From the IMG/VR virus record IMGVR_UViG_3300031772_001484, positions 1-48,117 of that record: 48,117 bases of DNA; one strand, written 5' to 3'. Under the pieces are notes generated by a model that worked only from the letters and a program-made list of their open reading frames with translations, searched no databases and was not told where the DNA came from. This document shows positions 1 through 8,582 of the stretch, one piece after another; the first letter of the stretch is position 1; each line of letters starts with the position of its first letter. The stretch is from a virus. The position numbers and the translations under genes were made by a program.

Positions 1-433
1 CTATCGTGTGAATCTCATCAATAAACAAAATAATATTTGGAGTTGATTGTAGTTCTTCAATAATAACTTTCATTCTTTCCTCAAACTGACCACGATACTT
101 GGTACCAGCAACAATTGAATTCATATCCAACGATACAATTCTTTTATCTAATAAATTTTTTGGACATTCCCCACCATGTATCATCATTGCTAAACCTTCA
201 ACAATGGCTGTTTTACCACAACCAGGTTCACCAATTATAATTGGATTATTTTTCTTACGTCTTGAAAGAATCTGAGCAATCCTAAGGATTTCTTTTTGTC
301 TACCAACAACTGGATCAAGTTTTCCTTCTTCCGCTAATTTATTTAAATCCTTACTAAAGTTATCAAGTACTGGCGTTCCGTTATCCGGCTTCTTTTTCCC
401 ATTATCTCCTTTATCATCTACAAAGTCTAACAT
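1..433 (-). CDS. Clp/Hsp100 AAA+ ATPase, 3' end missing
   Basis: Only the first ~144 residues lie in the window; the gene runs off the left edge. Visible in order are a linker with LDPVVGR, a Walker A motif GEPGCGKTA (about residues 70-78), the pore-loop type segment [12 protein letters not shown], and a Walker B motif ILFIDEIHT at the edge. This is the first nucleotide-binding domain of ClpA/ClpB/ClpC unfoldases. The start at 433 leaves no room for the usual ~140-residue Clp N-domain, so the protein begins almost directly with the ATPase module. It is divergent from dnaK across a 172-bp intergenic region, which suggests a paired chaperone/disaggregase function during phage growth. Whether it is ClpB-like (disaggregase) or ClpA/C-like (protease partner) cannot be told without the missing part. 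Confidence 0.9.
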   Translation of the reverse strand, partial: MLDFVDDKGDNGKKKPDNGTPVLDNFSKDLNKLAEEGKLDPVVGRQKEILRIAQILSRRKKNNPIIIGEPGCGKTAIVEGLAMMIHGGECPKNLLDKRIVSLDMNSIVAGTKYRGQFEERMKVIIEELQSTPNIILFIDEIHTI

Positions 434-490
434 ATTTTTTTCTTTTTTATAATACTAATAATAAAAAGATAAAAAGTCCATAATGTAATT

Positions 491-536
491 TTGTCAGGTT
501 TATTTACTTATAACTGACATTTTGTCAGTATTTTTG
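491..536. promoter_or_regulatory. Palindromic operator and promoter between clp and dnaK
   Basis: A perfect inverted repeat ACTGACA-TTT-TGTCAGT lies at 513-529, and a third half-site TTGTCAG lies at 491-497. Directly overlapping the right arm is TATTTTTG (529-536), which fits the Bacteroidota -7 box TAnnTTTG and points toward dnaK. The overlap suggests that a repressor bound to the palindrome would block the promoter and could control both divergent chaperone genes. The TATTTATA motif seen before the virion genes is absent here, so these two genes probably belong to another expression class. The promoter and regulator assignments are inferred; the palindrome is directly visible. Confidence 0.6.
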
Positions 537-605
537 TAATGGCACAAATTTAGTGTAAAATTGGCAAAATAAAATAAAATAAATTAAAATAAATTAAAAA
601 AAATT

Positions 606-2462
606 ATGGGAAAAATTATTGGAATTGACTTAGGAACAACTAATTCATGCGTAGCGGTAATGGAGGGTAAAGAACCTATTATCATTGCAAACAGTGAGGG
701 TAAACGAACAACACCATCAATTGTGGGATTCGTAAAAGATGGAGAAAGAAAGATTGGTGATCCAGCTAAAAGACAGGCGGTTACAAATCCTGAAAAAACT
801 ATCTACTCTATTAAAAGATTTATGGGATCTTCTTTTGATGAAATTAAAGAAGAAACAAAAAAAGTGGCATATAAAGTTGTAAAAGAAAAAAATTCACCAA
901 AAGTTCGGATTGATGATAGAACCTATTCTCCACAAGAGATTTCTGCGGCAATCCTTCAAAAAATGAAACAAACTGCAGAAGACTATTTGGGTGAATCAGT
1001 TACCGAGGCCGTTATAACCGTTCCTGCCTACTTTAATGACTCACAACGACAAGCAACAAAAGAAGCTGGTGAAATTGCAGGTCTTACGGTAAGAAGAATT
1101 ATAAACGAACCAACTGCTGCGGCATTAGCTTACGGACTTGATAAAATGTCTAAAGACATGAAAATTGTAGTATTTGACTGTGGTGGCGGAACTCACGATG
1201 TATCTGTATTAGAACTTGGTGATGGTGTATTTGAAGTATTGTCAACTGATGGAGATACACACTTAGGTGGTGACGATTTTGACCAAACTATAATTGACTA
1301 TTTGGTTTCCGAGTTTAAAAAAGATAATGGAATGGATATTTCTAAAGATCCTATGGCTCTTCAGAGACTTCGTGAAGCGGCTGAAAAAGCTAAAATTGAA
1401 TTATCTTCTTCACCCCAAACTGAAATTAATCTTCCATATGTGACCGCAGATTCTACAGGTCCAAAACATCTTGTAATGACAATTACCAAATCTAAATTTG
1501 AACAATTAACACAATCTTTGGTAGATAGAACAATTGAACCTTGTAAAAGAGCAATGTCTAACGCAAATCTTACTGTTGGTGAAATTGACGAGATTATCTT
1601 AGTTGGAGGATCTACTCGTATTCCTGCGGTTCAAGAAGCCGTTAAAAAATTCTTTGGTAAAGACCCATCAAAAGGGGTAAACCCTGACGAGGTTGTTGCT
1701 TTGGGTGCCGCCATTCAAGGTGGAGTTTTGGCGGGTGATGTGACTGATGTATTATTATTGGACGTTACACCACTTTCTTTAGGTATTGAAACAATGGGGG
1801 GTGTTTTTACAAAATTAATTGACGCAAATACAACTATACCAACTAAAAAATCTGAAAAATTTTCAACAGCATCTGATAACCAACCATCTGTTGAGATCCA
1901 TGTGCTTCAAGGAGAACGAACAATGGCAAAAGATAACAGAACTATTGGTAGATTTCATTTAGATGGTCTTCCACCGGCAAGAAGAGGAACTCCACAAATT
2001 GAGGTAACTTTTGATATTGATGCCAATGGTATTATTAATGTTTCTGCGGTAGATAACGCAACAAACAAAGTCCAATCTATTAGAATTGAATCATCTTCAG
2101 GTTTATCAAAAGAGGAAGTTGAACAAATGAAACGAGAGGCAGAAATGAATGCAGATTCAGATAATAAATTAAAAGAAGATGTTGATACTTTAAATTCTGC
2201 GGATTCATTAATTTTTCAAGTAGAGAAATCTATGGAGGATGTTGTTGATAAAATTACAGAAACAGAAAAAACTGAAATTATGTCATCATTAGAGAAATTG
2301 AAAGAAGCTCACAAAAATAAAGAAGTTTCTGAAGTAAAAGTTTTAATAGAGGAGGTTAGTTCAAAATTTCAAAATATAAGTCAAAAATTATATGAACAAA
2401 CAAACAACGAAGAAGCAACCACAGAAGACTTTTCAAATGTAGAGTTTGAGGAAGTAAAATAA
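606..2462 (+). CDS. dnaK: Hsp70 chaperone DnaK
   Basis: Full-length Hsp70 (618 residues), an ATP-driven chaperone. The N-terminal phosphate-binding signature [17 protein letters not shown], the segment [14 protein letters not shown] (168-180), the adenosine motif [11 protein letters not shown] and the substrate-binding domain starting near [11 protein letters not shown] are all intact. The second phosphate loop reads DCGGGTHD (191-198) where most DnaK proteins have DLGGGTFD, so L and F are replaced by C and H. The C-terminus stops at EFEEVK, without the longer acidic tail common in bacterial DnaK. No DnaJ or GrpE gene is visible nearby, so it would use host co-chaperones or ones encoded elsewhere. 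DnaK is uncommon in phage genomes; virion assembly or stress buffering is a plausible role. A terminator follows. Confidence 0.97.
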   Translation: MGKIIGIDLGTTNSCVAVMEGKEPIIIANSEGKRTTPSIVGFVKDGERKIGDPAKRQAVTNPEKTIYSIKRFMGSSFDEIKEETKKVAYKVVKEKNSPKVRIDDRTYSPQEISAAILQKMKQTAEDYLGESVTEAVITVPAYFNDSQRQATKEAGEIAGLTVRRIINEPTAAALAYGLDKMSKDMKIVVFDCGGGTHDVSVLELGDGVFEVLSTDGDTHLGGDDFDQTIIDYLVSEFKKDNGMDISKDPMALQRLREAAEKAKIELSSSPQTEINLPYVTADSTGPKHLVMTITKSKFEQLTQSLVDRTIEPCKRAMSNANLTVGEIDEIILVGGSTRIPAVQEAVKKFFGKDPSKGVNPDEVVALGAAIQGGVLAGDVTDVLLLDVTPLSLGIETMGGVFTKLIDANTTIPTKKSEKFSTASDNQPSVEIHVLQGERTMAKDNRTIGRFHLDGLPPARRGTPQIEVTFDIDANGIINVSAVDNATNKVQSIRIESSSGLSKEEVEQMKREAEMNADSDNKLKEDVDTLNSADSLIFQVEKSMEDVVDKITETEKTEIMSSLEKLKEAHKNKEVSEVKVLIEEVSSKFQNISQKLYEQTNNEEATTEDFSNVEFEEVK

Positions 2463-2480
2463 TCTATTAATATTAAATTA

Positions 2481-2509
2481 AATCCACCTTAGTGTGGATT
2501 TTTTTTTTG
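2481..2509 (+). terminator. Rho-independent terminator after dnaK
   Basis: A 7-bp stem, AATCCAC paired with GTGGATT, closes a short loop and is followed by a run of T. It separates dnaK from the virion gene block, whose first promoter-like motif begins three bases later. Confidence 0.85.
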
Positions 2510-2511
2510 TA

Positions 2512-2519
2512 TATTTATA
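2512..2519 (+). promoter_or_regulatory. Late-promoter-like motif TATTTATA
   Basis: TATTTATA ends 3 bases before the ATG at 2523. As a -10/-7 element it would start transcription at or very near the start codon, giving a leaderless or almost leaderless mRNA. Confidence 0.55.
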
Positions 2520-2522
2520 GTT

Positions 2523-2813
2523 ATGGAAGGATGGAAAAAATTTGCGGAAACTTTGGAATTAACAAGAGAGTTAGAAAAGATTTATTTCAAGATTAGAGAA
2601 GTATTCCAAAGAGAAGGGTGGACACAAAAGGATATTGAAAAACCACCTTATTATCCAAATGATTTAATGTTATTACACAGAAGCATGAAACCATTGATTC
2701 GGGAAATAGACCAAACAATTAGAGATTATGGTTTTAATGTTGACGGAACAGAAGTTCATTATTATATTATGAATAAACTTCGTCATATAGATGACATAAC
2801 CCCTTTAAATTAA
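2523..2813 (+). CDS. Small protein of unknown function
   Basis: This 96-residue protein is not recognised. It is rich in charged residues and predicted to be mainly helical (N-terminal half rich in E/K/L, with W and aromatic residues), with no signal peptide or membrane segment. It starts 3 bases after a TATTTATA motif and ends 6 bases before the next gene, so the two are probably cotranscribed. Its position at the head of the virion block suggests a small virion or assembly-related protein, but nothing in the sequence shows this. Confidence 0.75.
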   Translation: MEGWKKFAETLELTRELEKIYFKIREVFQREGWTQKDIEKPPYYPNDLMLLHRSMKPLIREIDQTIRDYGFNVDGTEVHYYIMNKLRHIDDITPLN

Positions 2814-2819
2814 AATATT

Positions 2820-3062
2820 ATGGCAATAACAAAAGAACAAATTGTAGGAACAAAAATTTTAAATGAAATTGAGTCATCTAATATCGTAAGAACAGAGTAT
2901 GACACCTTAACTAAAAAAATGATTGCCGAGTTTAAAAACGGAGTGAAATATGAATATGAAGATGTTCCACACCAAAAATATACAGAGTTTAGATCTTCAC
3001 AATCACAAGGTAATTTCTTCAATAAAAATATTTCAAAAAATTACAAATACACAAAACTATAA
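2820..3062 (+). CDS. KTSC-domain protein
   Basis: The 80 residues match the KTSC domain, a ~60-residue domain named after its occurrence at the C-terminus of some lysyl-tRNA synthetases and also found as small stand-alone phage proteins. The visible pattern is VRTEYD, then MIAEFKNGVKYEYEDVP, Y-x-EF, then SQGNFFNKNI and a final aromatic-rich YKYTKL. The domain's biochemical role is not established. It lies 6 bases after the preceding gene and just ahead of a nucleotidyltransferase gene. Confidence 0.8.
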   Translation: MAITKEQIVGTKILNEIESSNIVRTEYDTLTKKMIAEFKNGVKYEYEDVPHQKYTEFRSSQSQGNFFNKNISKNYKYTKL

Positions 3063-3070
3063 TTTGTAGG

Positions 3071-3078
3071 TATTTATT
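3071..3078 (+). promoter_or_regulatory. Late-promoter-like motif TATTTATT
   Basis: TATTTATT ends 3 bases before the ATG at 3082, the same spacing as before 2523, 16694 and the minus-strand gene at 25827. Confidence 0.5.
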
Positions 3079-3081
3079 AAT

Positions 3082-3819
3082 ATGGATACTAAAAAACTAA
3101 TAAAAAGTTTTGATACTCAAGATGAATTAAACCCTAAGATTTGGGAATCACCAAATGGTCAGGATTATAAAATGAAGAATGAGATTAGGGAGAGGTTATT
3201 AGAAATTGCATACCAATTTATAGACTATTTGGGTGTTGATATTGTTGTAACCGATGTTGTTCTTACGGGATCCTTAGCAAATTATGGTTGGTCAAAGTAT
3301 TCCGATTTTGATATTCATATAATTTCAAATTTCCAACAATACCCACCAGAACAATTAGAACTCTATAAGGAATTATTCATGTTAAAGAAAGCCCTATTCA
3401 ATAAAAACTACGATATTAAACTTTTTGGTTATGAGGTTGAGTTATATGTTGAGAATGAATCTGAAGCTCATTTCTCAAGTGGTGTTTATTCCTTATTATT
3501 TAATGAGTGGGCAATGAAACCAAAAAAAGAAAAAATATCAATTGATAAACCTACCATTGAAAGGAAGGCTAAACAATGGATGGGGATTATTGATGGTGTA
3601 TTAGAGAACATTGAAGATGAAGATATTGAGGACGCTAAGGACCTTATTGAGAAATATAAAGAAAAACTTAGAAAGTTTAGAACTTGTGGTTTAGAAAAAA
3701 ATGGTGAGTATTCTTCAGAAAATCTAGTATTTAAAATCTTAAGAAGAAATGGATATCTTGAAAAACTAAGAGGTGCAACACATAAAATATTGGAAAAAGG
3801 TTTATCAATGAACCAATAA
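3082..3819 (+). CDS. Predicted nucleotidyltransferase
   Basis: This 245-residue protein carries the pol-beta-type nucleotidyltransferase signature: VLTGSLANYGWSKYSDFDIHI around residues 60-80 holds the G-S followed by D-x-D, the usual pair of metal-binding aspartates. A later acidic residue in the segment with VELYVENE could be the third carboxylate. The C-terminal half is charged and helical (IEDEDIEDAKDLIEKYKEK). Such enzymes transfer a nucleotide to RNA, protein or small molecules; the substrate here is unknown. It stands between the KTSC gene and the virion genes. Confidence 0.75.
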   Translation: MDTKKLIKSFDTQDELNPKIWESPNGQDYKMKNEIRERLLEIAYQFIDYLGVDIVVTDVVLTGSLANYGWSKYSDFDIHIISNFQQYPPEQLELYKELFMLKKALFNKNYDIKLFGYEVELYVENESEAHFSSGVYSLLFNEWAMKPKKEKISIDKPTIERKAKQWMGIIDGVLENIEDEDIEDAKDLIEKYKEKLRKFRTCGLEKNGEYSSENLVFKILRRNGYLEKLRGATHKILEKGLSMNQ

Positions 3820-3854
3820 TAATTGTAAAAACAAAATATTACCAAATATCAATA

Positions 3855-3862
3855 TATTTATT
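3855..3862 (+). promoter_or_regulatory. Late-promoter-like motif TATTTATT
   Basis: TATTTATT lies 33 bases before the ATG at 3896, the longest spacing among the motif copies, so this one is less certain. Confidence 0.35.
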
Positions 3863-3895
3863 AAGAAAAAATAATTTATTAAAAATAAAGAAACT

Positions 3896-5311
3896 ATGTC
3901 AGGATTAAGACCAATAGGTAGTGAAAAATTAGAAGGTATGGATAAAATTAGACGAATAATGGAAATTGCTCGTTATAATGAAAACACACCTGAATCAGTT
4001 AATGAAGGATCCTTAACAACATACAGTTTATCTTTGGCTGACGGTAACACATATGAAATCGTAAAAGAAAGATTAGGGTATATTGTTAAGTTATCGATAA
4101 ACGAATCTGATGCGGATTATATTGAACCGATACAGAATAGGAAGTATTACCCATCTTATTCAAGAGCATTAAAGAAATTAAATTTAATGGCTAAAGAGTT
4201 TAATACGATACATGAAAATGTAGAAGGGACCTCGTTATTTAACGAGCAAAAAAAAAAGTATATACTAAAGGTTCCTAAACCAAAAACAACGGACAATGAA
4301 ATGCCCGCACCAGCGGATGTTCCCCCTCCAGCACCGGCACCAGAAATGAGTGCTCCGGTATCAGGACCACCAATGGACGACGCAGGAATGCCACCAATGG
4401 ACGACGCAGGAATGCCACCAATGGACGACGCAGGAATGCCACCAATGGACGATGCAGGAATGCCACCAATGGACGATGCAGGAATGCCACCAATGGATGG
4501 TGAAGATGAATTACCTGGTTTAGGGTCAGGTGAAGGTATGGATGATGATGAACCGAAAGATAAAAAAGTATCCGATATTAAAAGAATCCAAATACTCGTT
4601 GGAAAATTAGCTCAAAAAATAAGATCTTATGAGGAAGGAAAAGAACTTTCATCTAAAGATGTAAAATATGTTATTAACTCCATTTTATCTGCTATAGATG
4701 TTGATGTTCTAAGTGAAAAAGATATTGAACAAATCATTTCAAAACTAGAAGGTCCTGATGATGAGGATGAAGATGCTGACGTTAATGTTGATGTGGAAGA
4801 TGAAGAAATGATACCTGAAGAACCTGAAGGTGAGATGGAAGAGGGTTACAATAATTTTGGGACAGCTTTTAATGATTATATGGGAGCAGCATACGCTAAT
4901 ACCGCAATGAGAAAATCTCTTGGTCAAGAAATTGATGAAGAAGAAGATGATGACGAATACCACAGAGAAAGAAGAAAAGGAAGAAAACATTTAGTAAATC
5001 CACCACAATTCTCTAACGGAACATATAACGAATCTTCAGTGGATAAGGTTCTTTCAAAATATTTTACATTATCTGAAAACGAAGAAAAAGATAATCAAAA
5101 AAAACAACAAGAAAGAGCTCAAAAACAATATAAAGACACTAAATTCCAAATAATAAGATTATCGGAAAGTATTGACCAAATTGAAGCCGCAACTGAATAC
5201 ATTAAAGAATTCCCAAGATCTAAATTATTTGGGGTGTCAAATAAAGGAAATCTTATTTTTAAACAAGGTATTAGTGAAGTTAAAATTACTAAATATGGTG
5301 ATATCCTATGA
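3896..5311 (+). CDS. Putative virion or head-core protein with PMDDAGM repeats
   Basis: This 471-residue protein is not assigned to a family. An ordered N-terminal region (about 1-125) is followed by a Pro/Ala-rich linker, then five perfect 8-residue repeats of the type PPMDDAGM encoded by 24-bp tandem units, then a strongly acidic segment (DDEDEDADVNVDVEDEE), and a helical charged C-terminal region. (I/L)-x-E sites such as RLSE-S near the C-terminus would suit a T4-type prohead protease. The acidic low-complexity layout resembles head-core or scaffold proteins of T4-like phages. Its end overlaps the next start by the sequence ATGA. Confidence 0.6.
   Translation: MSGLRPIGSEKLEGMDKIRRIMEIARYNENTPESVNEGSLTTYSLSLADGNTYEIVKERLGYIVKLSINESDADYIEPIQNRKYYPSYSRALKKLNLMAKEFNTIHENVEGTSLFNEQKKKYILKVPKPKTTDNEMPAPADVPPPAPAPEMSAPVSGPPMDDAGMPPMDDAGMPPMDDAGMPPMDDAGMPPMDDAGMPPMDGEDELPGLGSGEGMDDDEPKDKKVSDIKRIQILVGKLAQKIRSYEEGKELSSKDVKYVINSILSAIDVDVLSEKDIEQIISKLEGPDDEDEDADVNVDVEDEEMIPEEPEGEMEEGYNNFGTAFNDYMGAAYANTAMRKSLGQEIDEEEDDDEYHRERRKGRKHLVNPPQFSNGTYNESSVDKVLSKYFTLSENEEKDNQKKQQERAQKQYKDTKFQIIRLSESIDQIEAATEYIKEFPRSKLFGVSNKGNLIFKQGISEVKITKYGDIL
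4367..4497 (+). repeat. 24-bp tandem repeat, five full units plus a partial unit
   Basis: Units start at 4367, 4391, 4415, 4439 and 4463, and a partial sixth starts at 4487. They are nearly identical and differ mainly by GAC/GAT swaps. The period is a multiple of three, so copy-number change keeps the reading frame. Confidence 0.95.
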
Positions 5312-5715
5312 ATAGATTAATATATATAAATGGAATGGGTCCAAACTATAAGGGGGACAATATTTATGAGTTTATATTTTCTGACACATTAGAGGTTTGG
5401 GGTGAGAATTGGGACTCAAAACCATCAAATGGGTACCCAAGACCTCCAGATATGGAACACATAAAAAAAGTGGGAACATTAGTAAATGAAAATATAGTGT
5501 TAGAATTGGCGCAAGATTCGGACGTTTTTTCAGTAATTGATTCAATGGATGGGGTTTTAGCTTTATCTTGGGAAAAAGAAAACGATAATGTTGATTTTTC
5601 TTTGGTTAAAAGATTAGTGTTCCAATTTGGGGATACTGAGGATATTGTTAAAGATAAACTATATGAAAGAGATATAGTATTACAATTTGAAAAACAAGTG
5701 ATTTATGAAAAATAA
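5308..5715 (+). CDS. Conserved-looking protein of unknown function
   Basis: This 135-residue protein has no recognised domain. It is acidic and of mixed alpha/beta composition, with an aromatic segment WGENWDSKPSNGYPRPP near residues 33-49. Its ATG lies inside the stop of the previous gene (ATGA overlap), and its own end overlaps the next gene by 11 bases, so the three genes are translationally linked. Placed between a head-core-like protein and the terminase, it may have a virion-assembly role; this is inferred from position only. Confidence 0.7.
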   Translation: MNRLIYINGMGPNYKGDNIYEFIFSDTLEVWGENWDSKPSNGYPRPPDMEHIKKVGTLVNENIVLELAQDSDVFSVIDSMDGVLALSWEKENDNVDFSLVKRLVFQFGDTEDIVKDKLYERDIVLQFEKQVIYEK

Positions 5716-6523
5716 TAAAGACATCGTTTATTTAATTGAGAATGGTCTTCATGTAAAAACTCTTTCTAAAATGAGCGTCCCTCAAATTAGAGTTTTGGTT
5801 GAGAAATTTAAAAACTCAAAAGAGGAAACCAAAGAAATTGAAACAGTAACATCAACTAAGATTATTGCCACACCAGAAGAAGCAAAAAAAGGAATCCCAA
5901 TTCAGGGTAAAACAATTGCGGCAAAAGAATTGCCTGACGGAAGACTTGAGTTTTCTGAGACCGAATTTACGGAATCTGTTGAGGTAGATAGTGATCCAAA
6001 TAAAGAAACTGAAACACAAGACCCAATTCAAGTAGGACCTGGAACTGATGATGGGGATAATGACAATAATGATGGAATGCCAACCAATGAAGGTGAACTT
6101 AGAGAGAAATTTGAATCAAAAGCTCAACAAAACTTCTTTTGGGGTAAATGTAACACAACAAAGGGTGTTCAAAAACAAAAGTGGTGTCAATTAGCGAGAG
6201 AATTCTCAAATGACACAACTAAAAATGATTACAAAAAAATGCCGGAAAAATTACATCCGGAAAAAACCGTAAAAGTTAAAAAATCAGAAAAAACAGAAAC
6301 CATTGAAAAATTTCTGGAGAAAAAAATCTCGGAAATGGTGGAAAGTAAGATACAAGCAAAAATGTCTAAAAAAGATTTAATTGCTGCTGTTAAGAAAAAA
6401 AAAGAACCTAAGACAGAAAAATCTATGATTATTCGTAAACCAAAAAAAATGAATATGTTTTCTGATGAAGCTCCTATGGAACTACCAATAGGTAGAATGT
6501 TCTCAATAGGAAAAACAAAGTAA
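5705..6523 (+). CDS. Protein with a SKAQQ motif, upstream of terminase
   Basis: In this 272-residue protein the N-terminus includes YLIE-N, an (I/L)-x-E site. The middle is acidic and disordered. A compact motif around residues 135-185, SKAQQNFFWGKCN, CQLAREFS, YKKMPEKLHPE, resembles short conserved motifs of phage proteins that read SKAQQRFF...AREF...LPEK. The C-terminal third is very Lys-rich. Its position directly before the large terminase gene is where a small terminase subunit often lies, but no helix-turn-helix or oligomerisation signature is evident, so that role is only a possibility. Confidence 0.6.
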   Translation: MKNNKDIVYLIENGLHVKTLSKMSVPQIRVLVEKFKNSKEETKEIETVTSTKIIATPEEAKKGIPIQGKTIAAKELPDGRLEFSETEFTESVEVDSDPNKETETQDPIQVGPGTDDGDNDNNDGMPTNEGELREKFESKAQQNFFWGKCNTTKGVQKQKWCQLAREFSNDTTKNDYKKMPEKLHPEKTVKVKKSEKTETIEKFLEKKISEMVESKIQAKMSKKDLIAAVKKKKEPKTEKSMIIRKPKKMNMFSDEAPMELPIGRMFSIGKTK

Positions 6524-6565
6524 TTTTTTGGGTAAAGTCATTATTTCGTAAAAACCCCTACCAAG

Positions 6566-6573
6566 TATTTATA
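6566..6573 (+). promoter_or_regulatory. Late-promoter-like motif TATTTATA before terminase
   Basis: TATTTATA ends 4 bases before the ATG at 6578. Confidence 0.55.
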
Positions 6574-6577
6574 TTAT

Positions 6578-8353
6578 ATGGGACTATCTAAAGAACAGGT
6601 AATGATTGAATATGTTAAGTGTATGCAGGATACTCCATATGCTCTTCGTACATATTTACAAACTTACGACAATACGGTATCACAATACGTCCCATTAGAA
6701 TTATTTCCTGATCAGGTTTCTTTATTACAAGATTATGAGGATTATGAGGAAAACATCGCATTAAAATATAGACAAGCTGGAGTATCAACGGTAACGGCAG
6801 CTTGGGTGTCAAAACGATTAGTTTTTGCTAAGAAAACCAAACCAGAAAAAATCTTAATTATTGCCAACAAACTTGATACATCCCAAGAGATGGCAAATAA
6901 GATTAGAGCATTTGTGGGTCAATGGCCTTCTTGGGTTGGTACTGGATTTGCGGCCGAAAAAAATGCACAAAAACACTACAAACTTGTAAATGGGTCTGAG
7001 GTTAAAGCGGTGGCAACATCAAAAGATGCCTTGCGAGGATTTACACCAACAATACTCATATTTGATGAGGCCGCATTTATTGAGGCAGATAACGATTTTT
7101 GGGCGGCTTGTATGGCGTCCCTATCCACTGGAGGTAAGGTAATCGTGGTTTCTACCCCTAACGGGTATGACCCAATTTACTATGAAATATATGACCAAGC
7201 ATTAAAAGGGATGAATCAATTTAAGATTACTGAAATGTTTTGGTATAGGGATCCACGATACACAAAAGATCTTTATTTAGTTAAGACTGAGGATATAGTT
7301 CATTATTTGCTCAATAGAGAAGAATATGACGAATCAAAAAATATTTCATTATCACATGTTGGACCATATGAAAGAGATTACGATGAAATGTCTTACTTTT
7401 TTAAACAAGGGTATAAGCCATGTTCAAGTTGGTACGAAAAAATGGTTAAAAAACTTAAATATGATAAAAGAAAAATTAACCAAGAATTAAATTGTGCGTT
7501 TTTAGGGTCTGGTGACAATGTATTTGATAATAAACAACTTGAAGATATTAAAAATAACTCATTACAAGAACCAATAACAAAGTTAATGGGTAATTCTATT
7601 TGGATATGGAAAGAACCTGTTGAGGGACATAAATATATTATGGGTGTGGATGTTTCTCGTGGTGATAGTGAAGATTTTTCGTCTATACAGATTATTGATT
7701 TTGATACAAGAGAACAAGTTTTTGAGTATGTTGGAAAAATTCCTCCAGATAATTTAGCTGAAGTCGCCTATAAATGGGCTGTTATGTATAAAGCATTTAT
7801 TGTTGTGGATATTACTGGTGGTATGGGAATTACAACGGTAAGAAAACTACAAGAATTAGGATATAGGAATTTATATGTTGAGGGCGTTGATTCTATGAAT
7901 ATTTGGGCGGTTAATAAAACTGCCATTGATAAGATACCTGGTATAAACTTTAACAACAAAAGAGTTCAGATTATTGCCGCCTTTGAGGAGGGAGTAAGAC
8001 ACAAATTCCAAATTAGAAGTGTTCGTTTATATAATGAGATGAACACATTTATGTATGTGAATGGTAGACCCGACCATCAAAAAGGACAACATGATGACCT
8101 TATTATGGGAATATCTATGGCTCTATATGTTGGTGAATCATCATTCTCTAAATTAGAAAAAGTAACCGAACAAACAAAATCCATGATTGATTCGTGGGCG
8201 GTTGTTAATAATGATACGGTGGCTAAGGAAGCTCACTTTAATCCAGTAATCCCAAATCAGAATATGTTGAATGAGAGGGCGGGTTTAAACACAGGGGCAT
8301 CACGTAAGGACTATGAACAATATGGTTGGTTATTTGGTGGCATGAGAAAATAA
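6578..8353 (+). CDS. terL: Terminase large subunit (T4 gp17-like)
   Basis: This 591-residue packaging motor couples ATP hydrolysis to DNA translocation into the prohead and cuts the concatemer. The ATPase domain shows the Walker A-type loop KYRQAGVST (about 63-71), Walker B ILIFDEAAFIE and the coupling motif VVSTPNGYD. The C-terminal RNase H-like nuclease shows IMGVDVSRGDSEDFSS, VVDITGGMG and a final DDLIMGISMALY, which supply the metal-binding acids. The length is close to T4 gp17 (610). Unlike T4, no tail sheath or tail tube gene follows; a 55-residue protein and the portal gene come next. Confidence 0.95.
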   Translation: MGLSKEQVMIEYVKCMQDTPYALRTYLQTYDNTVSQYVPLELFPDQVSLLQDYEDYEENIALKYRQAGVSTVTAAWVSKRLVFAKKTKPEKILIIANKLDTSQEMANKIRAFVGQWPSWVGTGFAAEKNAQKHYKLVNGSEVKAVATSKDALRGFTPTILIFDEAAFIEADNDFWAACMASLSTGGKVIVVSTPNGYDPIYYEIYDQALKGMNQFKITEMFWYRDPRYTKDLYLVKTEDIVHYLLNREEYDESKNISLSHVGPYERDYDEMSYFFKQGYKPCSSWYEKMVKKLKYDKRKINQELNCAFLGSGDNVFDNKQLEDIKNNSLQEPITKLMGNSIWIWKEPVEGHKYIMGVDVSRGDSEDFSSIQIIDFDTREQVFEYVGKIPPDNLAEVAYKWAVMYKAFIVVDITGGMGITTVRKLQELGYRNLYVEGVDSMNIWAVNKTAIDKIPGINFNNKRVQIIAAFEEGVRHKFQIRSVRLYNEMNTFMYVNGRPDHQKGQHDDLIMGISMALYVGESSFSKLEKVTEQTKSMIDSWAVVNNDTVAKEAHFNPVIPNQNMLNERAGLNTGASRKDYEQYGWLFGGMRK

Positions 8354-8358
8354 TAATT

Positions 8359-8526
8359 ATGGGACTAAGTTTTAGAAAAAGATCGGGTAAAATAGCAAAT
8401 GGGTCAAGATTGGTTGTTCCTGGGCAAATAACAACAGGTCAAAAAGTTTTTGAGGTTACATTCACTAAAAAACAAAATCCATATGATGGATTGCCACTTC
8501 CACCATTTTCGGGAACTACACCATAA
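8359..8526 (+). CDS. Small basic protein of unknown function
   Basis: A 55-residue reading frame begins with ATG at 8359, 5 bases after the terminase stop. An upstream in-frame start at 8326 would overlap the terminase and is less likely. The product is basic at the N-terminus (MGLSFRKRSGK) and ends Pro-rich (YDGLPLPPFSGTTP). It may be a small virion component between terminase and portal, but no family is recognised. Confidence 0.55.
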   Translation: MGLSFRKRSGKIANGSRLVVPGQITTGQKVFEVTFTKKQNPYDGLPLPPFSGTTP

Positions 8527-8554
8527 AATCAACATATTAAACAAACTATTTAGA

Positions 8555-8562
8555 TATTTATT
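8555..8562 (+). promoter_or_regulatory. Late-promoter-like motif TATTTATT before portal
   Basis: TATTTATT lies 20 bases before the portal ATG at 8583. Confidence 0.5.
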
Positions 8563-8582
8563 AGTATAGTTAAATTATTTAC

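Noticed and set aside
5705-6523. Firm assignment as small terminase subunit
   Set aside because: Only position supports it; no DNA-binding or ring-forming motif is visible.
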